In this document: positions 24,726-32,417 of the stretch, one piece after another
Layout of the letters: each line of letters begins with the position of its first letter
Numbering within the stretch: position 1 is the stretch's first letter
DNA from: an uncultured Hyphomicrobiales bacterium
GTDB taxonomy: Bacteria > Pseudomonadota > Alphaproteobacteria > Rhizobiales > Beijerinckiaceae
NCBI GenBank assembly: GCA_903825465.1
Contig: CAIKAR010000082.1
Span: 1-41,033, forward strand
Direction of reading: 5' to 3'
Length of the DNA: 41,033 nucleotides
Program-made: the position numbers and the translations under genes
Notes under the pieces: model-generated
The model's input: the letters and a program-made list of their open reading frames with translations, nothing else
Told to the model about the DNA's origin: nothing
The model's database searches: none

Positions 24726-27067
24726 TGGGCATGAAATTCTTCGGCGCCAGCGTCAAGCGCAAGGAAGATCCGGCGCTGCTGCTCGGCAAGGGACGCTTCG
24801 TCGACGACCTCGCGATGCCGGGCATGCTGCACGCGGCCTTCGTGCGCAGCCAGCACGCCCACGCGATGATCAAAAGCGTTGACGCGGCGGAGGCGCGGAA
24901 ACTCCCCGGCGTCGTCGCCGTGCTGACGCAGGCCGACCTGCCCGAGCCCATGCGCGACCGCACGCTTCCCCTTTACGTGCCGCATCCCGCGATCAAGCAG
25001 ATTCACATGCCGGCGCCGCTGGCGAAGGACGAGGTCCGCTTCGTCGGCGAGCCCATCGCCATCGTCGTCGCGAGCTCGCGCTATATCGCCGAAGACGCGG
25101 CGAACATGGTCGTGGTGGACTACGAGCCGTTGCCCGCGAGCGTTGACGCGCGCGACGCGATCCTGCCGGGCGCGGCGCTGGCGCACAAAGGCGCGCCGTC
25201 GAACATCGCCACGCAAACGCCGATCAAGATCGGCGACACCGACGCGGCTTTCGCCAAGGCCGCGCATGTGTTCCGCGAGCAATTCCACCTGCACCGCGGC
25301 GGGCCGTTCTTCATCGAGTGCCGCGGGCTGATCGCCTCGTGGAACGCGGCGACGGAACAACTCGACGTGATCGCGTCGTCGCAAGGCTCGCACCGCTTCA
25401 AGCGCACGTTCGTCGATCTGCTCGACCTCGACGACAACCAGGTGCGCGTCGTCACCAACGACGTCGGCGGCGGCTTCGGGCCAAAGGGCTCGTTCTACGT
25501 CGAATACGCGGCCGTCGCCGCGGCTTCCATGGCGACGCGGCTGCCGGTCAAATGGATCGAGGACCGCGCCGAGAATTTCGTGTCGACGCAACAGGAGCGC
25601 GACCAGCATTGGGACGTCGAGATCGCGGTCGACGAAAACGCGAAGTTGCTGGGCTTGCGCGGCAAGCTCGTTCACGACGCCGGCGCCTATATGACATGGG
25701 GCCTTGTGCTGCCGTGGATCGCCGCGACATCGGTCATCGGCCCCTACGTGCTGCCGGCGTTTCAGCTTGAGTTGATCGTCGCCTTCACCAACAAGATCAC
25801 CTGCACGCCGGTGCGCGGCGCGGGGCGTCCGCAGGGCTGCTTCGTGATGGAGCGCATGATGGACCGCGTGGCGCGCGAACTTCGAATCGACCGCGCCGAA
25901 GTCCGCCGCCGCAACTTCATCAAGCCCGAGCAGATGCCCTACAAGGTCGGGTTGATTTTCCGCGATGGCCGGCCCGTCACCTACGACAGCGGCGATTATC
26001 CCAAGGCGCAGGCGCTGGCGATCGAACAATCGGGATACGAGGGCTTTTCCGCGCGCAAGGCGGCGGCGCTCGCGCGAGGGAAATACATCGGCGTCGGCCT
26101 CAGCAACGCCGTGGAAGGCACCGGCCTCGGCCCCTACGAAGGCGCGACGGTGCGCATATCGACGAGCGGCAAGGTCGTCGTCTTCACAGGCGCGACGCCG
26201 CAGGGCCAGGGTCACAAGACCACGCTGGCGCAGGTCGCGGCCGACCATCTCGGCGTCGATTTCGCGGATGTGAGCGTGGTGACGGCGGACACCGGCACCA
26301 TCCCCTTCGGCATGGGCACATTCGCGTCGCGAACCGCGGTGAACGCCGGCTCGTCGGTGCATCTGGCGGCCATCGAAGTCGCCGAAAAAGCCAAGAAAAT
26401 AGCGTCCGAACTGCTCGAAGCCTCGCCCGACGACCTTGAGATCAAGGACGGCGGCGTGGAGGTGCGCGGCGTGCCCGGCATGCGCAAGACGTTTCGCGAA
26501 CTCGCCTACAACGCCGTCGGCCTCTACGGTTTCTCGATGAAGGGCGACCGCGACCCCGGCCTCGAAGCGACGAGCTATTTCAAGCCCGAGCAGTCGACAT
26601 ACGCGAACTCGACGCATGTCGCCGAGGTCGAGGTCGACATCGAAACGGGCGAGGTGAAAGTGACGAGCGTGCTCGTCAACCACGATTGCGGCCGCGTCAT
26701 CAATCCACTCATCGTGCATGGGCAGGTGGTGGGCGGCGTCGCGCACGGCGTTGGCAACGCGATCTTCGAACGGCTGATGTTCTCGGCCGAGGGCCAGCCG
26801 GTGACGACGACCTTCGCCGATTATCTGCTGCCCGGCGCGACCGACATGCCGCGCGTGACGGTGACGCACACCGAAACGCCCTCGCCGCTCAATCCCATCG
26901 GCGTGAAGGGCGCGGGCGAGGGCGGCACCATCGCGGTGATCGCCGCCATCGCCAGCGCGATTGAAGACGCGTTGTCGCCGTTCGGCGCGCGGATCGCGGA
27001 GATGCCGGTGTCGCCGGAGCGGGTGCTGGAGCTGATCGCGGCGGGCAAGGCCCGGGCGCCGGTTTGA
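24725..27067 (+). CDS. Molybdenum hydroxylase, molybdopterin-binding (large) subunit
   Basis: Catalytic subunit of 780 residues that hydroxylates a substrate using water at a Mo-cofactor. The N-terminal domain has KRKEDPALLLGKGRFVDD, followed by the Mo-binding domains with GGGFGPKGSFYVE. The active-site loop is VRGAGRPQG (Arg364 to Arg368), the xanthine dehydrogenase/form II type. The cysteine-containing AYxCSFR loop of true CO dehydrogenase is absent. The catalytic glutamate is Glu732 in GAGEGGTIAV. So the enzyme most likely hydroxylates an aromatic, heteroaromatic or aldehyde compound. With a hydrolase and a UbiD-type decarboxylase downstream, a heteroaromatic acid or its thioester is a reasonable guess. 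Confidence 0.93.
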   Translation: MGMKFFGASVKRKEDPALLLGKGRFVDDLAMPGMLHAAFVRSQHAHAMIKSVDAAEARKLPGVVAVLTQADLPEPMRDRTLPLYVPHPAIKQIHMPAPLAKDEVRFVGEPIAIVVASSRYIAEDAANMVVVDYEPLPASVDARDAILPGAALAHKGAPSNIATQTPIKIGDTDAAFAKAAHVFREQFHLHRGGPFFIECRGLIASWNAATEQLDVIASSQGSHRFKRTFVDLLDLDDNQVRVVTNDVGGGFGPKGSFYVEYAAVAAASMATRLPVKWIEDRAENFVSTQQERDQHWDVEIAVDENAKLLGLRGKLVHDAGAYMTWGLVLPWIAATSVIGPYVLPAFQLELIVAFTNKITCTPVRGAGRPQGCFVMERMMDRVARELRIDRAEVRRRNFIKPEQMPYKVGLIFRDGRPVTYDSGDYPKAQALAIEQSGYEGFSARKAAALARGKYIGVGLSNAVEGTGLGPYEGATVRISTSGKVVVFTGATPQGQGHKTTLAQVAADHLGVDFADVSVVTADTGTIPFGMGTFASRTAVNAGSSVHLAAIEVAEKAKKIASELLEASPDDLEIKDGGVEVRGVPGMRKTFRELAYNAVGLYGFSMKGDRDPGLEATSYFKPEQSTYANSTHVAEVEVDIETGEVKVTSVLVNHDCGRVINPLIVHGQVVGGVAHGVGNAIFERLMFSAEGQPVTTTFADYLLPGATDMPRVTVTHTETPSPLNPIGVKGAGEGGTIAVIAAIASAIEDALSPFGARIAEMPVSPERVLELIAAGKARAPV

Positions 27068-27127
27068 AGCGCTCGAATGTCCAGGGCTGGTTGTCATCCG
27101 CCACCCAATGGCCCTACAGGAAACACC

Positions 27128-27925
27128 ATGCGCCTTCGCCTCGCCAACGGACTTTCCATCGCCTACCGCACGCGCGGCGCCGGGCCGACGATTCTGCTGA
27201 TGCATCCGGTTGGTGTGCGGGGCGCGTTCTGGGACGCCGTGATCGCCGAGCTTGAGGGCGAATTCCGGTTGATCGCGCCCGATTTTCGCGGCCACGGGGA
27301 CAGCGACGCGTCGGCGGACGATTTCAAGCTCGGCGACCTCGCCGCCGACATGGCGGAATTGCTGCGCGCGGCCGGGCAGCCGCCAGCGGTGGCCGTGGGC
27401 TGCTCGATGGGCGGCATGGTGGCGCAGGCGCTCGCGTGCGAGGCGCCGGAACTGCTGCGCGGGTTTGTGATCGCCAACACCGCGCACCGCCGCGACGACG
27501 CGGGCCGCGCGACGATGGAACAACGCGCGTCGCGGGCCAAAAAGGGCATGCCCACCGTGCTCGACACGACGTTGTCGCGCTGGTTCGACGCGCCGACGCT
27601 GGTGGCCAGGCCGGAGCTCGCGGCGCGCGCGAAAAACTGGCTTCTGGAGGCGGACCCGGTGGTCCACGCCCGCGCGTGGCGGGCCATTCGCGACCTGAAT
27701 TACGCCGAGCGGCTGAAGGCGAACAAGACGCCGGCGCTCGCCATCGCGGGCCTGCGCGATCAATCGACGCCGGTCGCGGCGATGCGGGCCATGGCGAACG
27801 ACATTCCGCGGTGCGGCTATCGCGAAATCGACTCCGGGCATCTCGCGCCGCTGGAGGAGCCGGCGCTGTTCGCCGCCCTGTTGCGCGAGTTTGCCGGTGG
27901 ATTGGCGCAAGGACAACAACGATGA
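27128..27925 (+). CDS. Alpha/beta hydrolase, enol-lactone hydrolase-like
   Basis: Cytoplasmic alpha/beta-hydrolase of 265 residues. The catalytic triad is Ser93 in GCSMGG, Asp211 in LRDQSTP and His238 in SGHLAP. The oxyanion region is MHPVGVRGAFW, and DFRGHGDSD is the usual second motif. The pattern resembles 3-oxoadipate enol-lactonase (PcaD)-like enzymes, which hydrolyse lactones or esters made during aromatic degradation. It starts 60 bases after the Mo-hydroxylase large subunit and overlaps the decarboxylase gene by four bases, so it belongs to the same operon. The start ATG at 27128 is where the family begins. The substrate is unknown. Confidence 0.85.
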   Translation: MRLRLANGLSIAYRTRGAGPTILLMHPVGVRGAFWDAVIAELEGEFRLIAPDFRGHGDSDASADDFKLGDLAADMAELLRAAGQPPAVAVGCSMGGMVAQALACEAPELLRGFVIANTAHRRDDAGRATMEQRASRAKKGMPTVLDTTLSRWFDAPTLVARPELAARAKNWLLEADPVVHARAWRAIRDLNYAERLKANKTPALAIAGLRDQSTPVAAMRAMANDIPRCGYREIDSGHLAPLEEPALFAALLREFAGGLAQGQQR

Positions 27926-29568
27926 CCGAAACCGCCCGCGTTCCCCGCGATTTGCGTGAACACCTCGCCGCGCTCGAAGCGGCGGGGCTCGTCGTGCGCG
28001 TCGACCGCCCCATCAACAAGGACACGCAATTGCAGCCGCTGGCGCGCTGGCAGTTCATCGGCGGCGTGCCGGAGGCGCAGCGCAAGGCGTTCCTGTTCAC
28101 CAACGTCGTGGACTCGAAGGGCAAGCGCTACGACATGCCGGTGCTGCTCGGCGCGCTGGCGGGCTCGCCGCGAATCTACGCGATGGGCATGGGCCGCGCG
28201 GTCGAGGACATCGGCGCGGCGTGGACGCGCGCCATCGCCAACCCCGTGCCGCCCGTCGTCGTCGAAACGGCGCCGTGCCAGGAAGTCGTGATCACCGGCG
28301 AGGCGCTGCGCGAAAAAGGCGGCGGGCTGGCGACGCTGCCCGCGCCGATTTCGACGCCGGGCTACGACGCCGCGCCCTACCTCACAGCGACGTTGTGCGT
28401 GACGCGCGACCCCGACAGCGGCGTTCAAAACACGGGCATGTACCGCGCCGCGCTGAAGGCGACCGACCGGCTTGTGGTGCGCATGGTGGCGCGGCAGGGC
28501 GGCGCCGGCGGCTGGCTGCACTGGCTGAAGCACCGCGAGCGCGGCGAGAAAATGCCGATCTCGATCGCGCTTGGCGGCGCGCCCGTGGCGGTGTTCGCCT
28601 CGCCCGCGAAACTGCCCGTCGATCTCGACGAATACGCCGTCGCGGGCGCGCTCGCCGGCGCGCCGATCGAGATGGTCCGCTGCAAGACGAACGACCTGCT
28701 CGTGCCGGCCAGCGCGGAAATCGTGATCGAGGGTTACATCGACACAAGCGTTCTCGAACCCGAGGCGCCGTTCGGCGAAAGCAACGGCTATGTCGCGCTC
28801 GAGGCGTTCAACATGCCGATGCGGGTGACGGCGATCACGCGCCGCAAGGAGGCCTTGTTCAGCGCCATCATCAGCCAGGTGACGCCGAGCGAATCGAGCG
28901 TCATCAAGAAGGTCGCCTACGAGCCGATGTTCCTCGACCACATGAAGCGGGTCTTGAACGTCAAGGGCATCAAGCGCGTCGTGCTGCACGAGCCGCTGAC
29001 AAACCTGCGCCCGGTGATCTTCCTGCAATTCGACTACGGCGCGCCGCAAGCCGAGGTGTGGCGGGCGTTGCGGGGCGCGACGGCGCTGTTGTCGAACTTC
29101 GGCAAGGTGGTGATCGCGGTGAGCGACGACATCGACCCCTCCTGCGTGGACGCCGTGCTGTGGTCCATCGCCTACCGCTCGAACCCCGCCGAGGATGTGT
29201 TCGTGCAGCCCTACAAAGGCGGCGGCCAGGGCTCGCAATACGGCGACCGCAAGCCCGACGCGGCGCTGTTGATCGACGCGACGCGCAAGCGCCCGATGCC
29301 GCCGCTGGCGCTGCCGGCGAAGCAATACATGGAGGAGGCGCTGGCGATCTGGAACGAGCTGGGCCTGCCGCCGGTGACGGTGCCGTCGCCCTGGCACGGC
29401 TACACGCTCGGCGAGTGGGGCGACGACTGGGAGGCTTTCGCGCGCAACGCCGTCAACGGCGACTGGGAGGCGAACGGGTTGCAAACGCTGGCGCGGCAAA
29501 GGCCAGGGCTCGACGCGGAAACGCCGGTGCGGAAAGTGGAGAAGGCGGCGCCGGCAACCCCGCGTTAA
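27922..29568 (+). CDS. UbiD-family (prenylated-FMN) decarboxylase
   Basis: Protein of 548 residues related to UbiD, Fdc1 and HmfF-type enzymes, which decarboxylate or carboxylate aromatic, heteroaromatic and unsaturated acids with prenylated FMN. The active-site signature EPEAPFGE contains Glu281 and Glu286, the pair matching the two catalytic glutamates of Fdc1. NTGMYRAALK and GGAPVAVFAS are other family segments. The flavin prenyltransferase UbiX that makes the cofactor is not in the window. Position at the end of the Mo-hydroxylase operon, with a four-base overlap to the hydrolase, suggests it acts on a product or precursor of the hydroxylation. Confidence 0.92.
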   Translation: MTETARVPRDLREHLAALEAAGLVVRVDRPINKDTQLQPLARWQFIGGVPEAQRKAFLFTNVVDSKGKRYDMPVLLGALAGSPRIYAMGMGRAVEDIGAAWTRAIANPVPPVVVETAPCQEVVITGEALREKGGGLATLPAPISTPGYDAAPYLTATLCVTRDPDSGVQNTGMYRAALKATDRLVVRMVARQGGAGGWLHWLKHRERGEKMPISIALGGAPVAVFASPAKLPVDLDEYAVAGALAGAPIEMVRCKTNDLLVPASAEIVIEGYIDTSVLEPEAPFGESNGYVALEAFNMPMRVTAITRRKEALFSAIISQVTPSESSVIKKVAYEPMFLDHMKRVLNVKGIKRVVLHEPLTNLRPVIFLQFDYGAPQAEVWRALRGATALLSNFGKVVIAVSDDIDPSCVDAVLWSIAYRSNPAEDVFVQPYKGGGQGSQYGDRKPDAALLIDATRKRPMPPLALPAKQYMEEALAIWNELGLPPVTVPSPWHGYTLGEWGDDWEAFARNAVNGDWEANGLQTLARQRPGLDAETPVRKVEKAAPATPR

Positions 29569-29624
29569 CCAACGCGGTCCTAGGCTGCGGCCGGCGCCGC
29601 GCCCGCGCCGGTTCGAGCGATCCG

Positions 29625-30485
29625 ATGAAAATTGCCCGCCGCTGCGTTTGCTGCCTCAGCGAAAACCTGAGCGGCTCGCAAGCCGTCCTCGCGCCATTCG
29701 TCGCCTATCGCGTCTTCGGCTGGGAGCCGGCGGAAATCACCGCCGACTGGGGGTTGCGCGACATCCGCCCCGGACACGCCTACGCGGCATGCGCCACGCT
29801 CGAATGCGCCGACTGCGGCGCGCTGTTCCTCGACATGCGCTTCGACGACGAGGAGATGGCGGCGCTTTACGCAGGCTACCGCGACGAGCGCTATTGCGCG
29901 GCGCGCGAGCGTTTCGAGCCGGGATACGCCGAACGCAACGCGCGCTTCGCGGAGGGCTCGCCCTATATGCCCGAGATCGAGGCGTTTCTCGCGTCGCATG
30001 TGCCCGCCGCGCCGCGCGTGCTCGACTTCGGCGGCGACACCGGCCTGAACACGCCCTTCCGCGGCAGCGCCGCCGTCCACCACGTCCACGACATCTCTGG
30101 GCTCGAAACCGTGGCGGGCGCCGTTTCCGTTTCGCTCGCGCAAGCCGGCGCGGAAACCTACGACCTGATCGTTTCGAGCCAGGTTCTGGAGCATGTTTCG
30201 GATCCCCGCGCGATGCTGGCGGATATCGCCGCGTTGGCGCGGCCGGAAACGAAAATCTACCTTGAAGTGCCGCATGAGGATGTCGTTCGCCTGCACGGGA
30301 GCGAGCGGCCCATCGGCCCCCGCAAGCGGCTTTGGCACGAGCACGTCAATTTCTTCACGCCGGAGTCGCTCGACGCCATGCTCGCCGCGGCGGGCCTCTC
30401 CCGCGTCGCGCGGCAATCGATTCCCGTGGTCGCGGGCGGCCGCGAGGTCCGCGTCATGTGCGTTCTCGCGACGCGCGTCGCGTGA
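29625..30485 (+). CDS. Zinc-ribbon class I SAM-dependent methyltransferase-like protein
   Basis: Protein of 286 residues. The N terminus has a likely zinc ribbon, Cys7-Cys10 (CVCC) and Cys61-Cys64 (CADC), followed by a Rossmann methyltransferase domain with the SAM motif RVLDFGGDTGLN (131-142), YDLIVSSQVLEHVSDP as motif II/post-II, and FFTPESL. Proteins of this layout often act in sugar or surface polysaccharide synthesis, but some have other roles. The genes around it do not settle the matter. Starting ATG at 29625 was chosen because the zinc ribbon starts immediately after it. It lies 56 bases after the decarboxylase and may or may not be in that operon. Confidence 0.75.
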   Translation: MKIARRCVCCLSENLSGSQAVLAPFVAYRVFGWEPAEITADWGLRDIRPGHAYAACATLECADCGALFLDMRFDDEEMAALYAGYRDERYCAARERFEPGYAERNARFAEGSPYMPEIEAFLASHVPAAPRVLDFGGDTGLNTPFRGSAAVHHVHDISGLETVAGAVSVSLAQAGAETYDLIVSSQVLEHVSDPRAMLADIAALARPETKIYLEVPHEDVVRLHGSERPIGPRKRLWHEHVNFFTPESLDAMLAAAGLSRVARQSIPVVAGGREVRVMCVLATRVA

Positions 30486-30619
30486 CAAACGCGCCCGCCG
30501 ATCCGAGCCGGTGGCGCGCGCCGCTGGACTAGCCGCGCGGCGACGCCGCCCGTCGCGTGGAGGTATTGCGCCGCGGCCAGCGCGGGACTACGTGCAATAA
30601 ACACCTCAGGCGAGAATCC

Positions 30620-31270
30620 ATGCCGCCCCGCATCATTTTCCTGCGCCACGGAGAGACCGACTGGAACGTCGAGTTTCGCCTGCAAGGCCAGCACGACACG
30701 CCGTTGAACGCGCGCGGGCGCGACCAGGCCGCGGCGGTTGGCCGGACCATGCGCGATTTCCTCGGCGGGCCCGGCGCCCCGGCGTCGTCGGGATTCGGCT
30801 TCGTCGCCTCGCCGCTCGGCCGAACGCGCGCGACGATGGAACTGGCGCGGACCTCTATGGGGCTCGATCCCGCCGCCTACGCCACGGACCCCCGGCTGAT
30901 GGAGCTTTCGTTCGGGCGCTGGGAGGGCAAGACCTGGTCCGAAATCGTGGCGATGGATCCCTGGGCGGCGAAGGCGCGCGAGGGCGACAAATGGGACTTC
31001 GAGCCGCCCGGCGGCGAAAGCTATGAAATGCTGTCGGTCCGGGTGCGGCCGTGGCTCGACGCGTTGGCGGGCGAGACCTTCGTCGTTTCCCACGGCGGCG
31101 TCGCGCGGGTGCTGATGGCGATGATTGGCGGCGCTGGCAAGGCCGAGGCGGCGCAGGCCGTCGTGGCGCAAGGACGGGCGTTGCTTTTCGCGGATGGCGG
31201 GCGCCGCTGGGTTGGCCCGGGCGGCGCGGCGGCGAAAATCCGGATTTTCGCGCCCAGCTTGTTGACTTGA
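30620..31270 (+). CDS. Histidine phosphatase (phosphoglycerate mutase-like)
   Basis: Member of the histidine phosphatase superfamily, 216 residues. The phosphorylated histidine is His10 in LRHGETDWN, and the second active-site histidine is His158 in VVSHGGVARVL. The conserved arginine lies in SPLGRTRATME and the acid in MELSFGRWEG. It may be a cofactor-dependent phosphoglycerate mutase or, as likely, a general phosphatase; sequence alone does not tell. The 134 bases upstream hold nothing clear. Its stop codon lies within the -35 element proposed for infC. Confidence 0.88.
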   Translation: MPPRIIFLRHGETDWNVEFRLQGQHDTPLNARGRDQAAAVGRTMRDFLGGPGAPASSGFGFVASPLGRTRATMELARTSMGLDPAAYATDPRLMELSFGRWEGKTWSEIVAMDPWAAKAREGDKWDFEPPGGESYEMLSVRVRPWLDALAGETFVVSHGGVARVLMAMIGGAGKAEAAQAVVAQGRALLFADGGRRWVGPGGAAAKIRIFAPSLLT

Positions 31271-31294
31271 CGCCCGACAAGCCCAATTCTAGGA
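31266..31294 (+). promoter_or_regulatory. Possible infC promoter
   Basis: CTTGAC (31266-31271), 17 bases, CTAGGA (31289-31294). The -35 is perfect for alphaproteobacteria and the -10 is weak. It overlaps the stop codon of the upstream gene. The leader to the ATT start is about 80 bases. Confidence 0.4.
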
Positions 31295-31328
31295 CCGGGT
31301 TCGGTCCCCGCGTCGTCGAGTCGCGGGG
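31292..31328 (+). promoter_or_regulatory. Two mutually exclusive hairpins in the infC leader
   Basis: GGACC (31292-31296) pairs with GGTCC (31303-31307), and CCCCGCG (31306-31312) pairs with CGCGGGG (31322-31328). The two stems share bases 31306-31307 and cannot both be fully formed. No T-run follows, so neither is a classic terminator. A regulatory role is only a possibility. Confidence 0.3.
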
Positions 31329-31378
31329 CGTTGGCGCGTTTGCGACCGGGTTCGAGTCATAATCCCAGGAGATACACC

Positions 31379-31918
31379 ATTCGCCGTCCAATGAAAGCGC
31401 CGCCCGTCCCGCAGAAGACGGGGCCGAAGATCAATCAGGAAATCCGCGCCGCGCAAGTCATGCTGATCGACGCCGAGGGCCTGAAACAGGGCGTCACCGA
31501 GATCGCCGACGCGTTGCGCCTGGCGGAAGCCGCGGGCCTGGACCTCGTTGAAATCGTGCCGAACGCCCAGCCGCCGGTTTGTAAAATACTCGACTACGGC
31601 AAGTTCCGCTTTCTTGAACAGAAGAAGGCGGCCGAGGCGCGCAAGCGCCAGAAGGTCGTCGAAATCAAGGAAATCAAGATGCGGCCGGGCATCGACGACC
31701 ACGACTACGACACCAAGATGAAATCCGTCCGGCGCTTTTTCGAAGAGGGCGACAAGGTGAAGCTCACCCTGCGCTTCCGCGGCCGCGAACTCGCCCATCA
31801 GGAACTCGGCTACGCCGTGCTGAACCGCGTGCGGACGGAAACCGCGCTCTACGCCAAGGTCGAGGCCGAGCCTTCGATGGAAGGCCGCCAAATGATCATG
31901 GTGCTCGCGCCCCGGTAG
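31379..31918 (+). CDS. infC: Translation initiation factor IF-3 (ATT start)
   Basis: Binds the 30S subunit and checks start-codon and initiator-tRNA pairing; 179 residues. The sequence has the IF-3 N domain ([16 protein letters not shown]) and C domain ([36 protein letters not shown]). The start is placed at ATT (31379), six bases after AGGAGA, giving MRRPMKAPP, which matches the usual alphaproteobacterial N terminus MRRP. The first ATG, at 31391, has a poor ribosome site and would remove four residues. An ATT start is the known basis of infC autoregulation in E. coli: IF-3 suppresses its own poor start. The rpmI-rplT pair is not downstream. Confidence 0.94.
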   Translation: MRRPMKAPPVPQKTGPKINQEIRAAQVMLIDAEGLKQGVTEIADALRLAEAAGLDLVEIVPNAQPPVCKILDYGKFRFLEQKKAAEARKRQKVVEIKEIKMRPGIDDHDYDTKMKSVRRFFEEGDKVKLTLRFRGRELAHQELGYAVLNRVRTETALYAKVEAEPSMEGRQMIMVLAPR

Positions 31919-31943
31919 CGCGGGGAAAAATCGGAGGCCGGCG

Positions 31944-32324
31944 GTGCTGATCGTATTCTACGTTTTGCTCGTCTGGCTGAAGATCGTCGCGACGACCGCC
32001 GTCGTGTTTCTATGGCTGTGGATCGCCCGCGACCGCGGCGCGGCGGGCGGGGCGCTCGTCGCCCACGCGGTCGCCGCGACAATCCTGTGGGCGGCGCCCT
32101 GGGCGGCGTTCCTGTGGACGCAGGCCGATCTCTACCGCGGCAAATGCGGGCTGAGGCTCGGCGTCCACGATTGTGGGCTGGCGGAGTTCCTGTGGGCGCA
32201 GATGCAGTGGCTGCGGCTGGGCATGTTGCTCGACGCGATGCTGCTGATTGGCGTGCTGGCCGTCATTTTCCGCTCCCGTCTCTCGACGGGAACCAATTCG
32301 GGCGCGCTTGGGTTGAGGCGGTAG
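31944..32324 (+). CDS. Small integral membrane protein, unknown function
   Basis: Predicted protein of 126 residues with three likely membrane helices (about 2-26, 36-58, 92-109) and a short Arg-rich tail. Two cysteines (KCGLRLG and HDCGLAE) lie in the loop between the second and third helices and could form a disulphide. The start is GTG at 31944, six bases after GGAGG. It lies 25 bases after infC in the same direction and is probably co-transcribed. I do not recognise the family. Low codon-bias anomalies and a good ribosome site support it as a real gene. Confidence 0.65.
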   Translation: MLIVFYVLLVWLKIVATTAVVFLWLWIARDRGAAGGALVAHAVAATILWAAPWAAFLWTQADLYRGKCGLRLGVHDCGLAEFLWAQMQWLRLGMLLDAMLLIGVLAVIFRSRLSTGTNSGALGLRR

Positions 32325-32417
32325 GCGCCGCTTGGCCGACGCTTTGTCAACCAATTGTTGCCAAGTTGTCGGCCATGATTACGTTCGGCGCGAATCCCGC
32401 GCGGCTGGACCGACTTC

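Noticed and set aside
24725-27067. Aerobic CO dehydrogenase large subunit (CoxL form I)
   Set aside because: The active-site loop is VRGAGRPQG and lacks the cysteine of the AYxCSFR loop that defines CO dehydrogenase, so a general Mo hydroxylase is the better call.
24653-27919. Open frame of more than 1,000 codons on the minus strand
   Set aside because: It lies antisense to the Mo-hydroxylase and hydrolase genes, has no recognisable domain and is Arg/His-rich, a by-product of G+C-biased codon use. The same applies to 32424-35693 on the minus strand, opposite pgi and yejA.
31343-31360. GGTTCGAGTC, which resembles a tRNA T-loop
   Set aside because: The flanking bases cannot form the five-base T stem and no acceptor, D or anticodon arms could be drawn.
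31391-31918. infC starting at the first ATG
   Set aside because: The ATG is 18 bases from the AGGAGA site, while ATT at 31379 has ideal spacing and restores the family N terminus.
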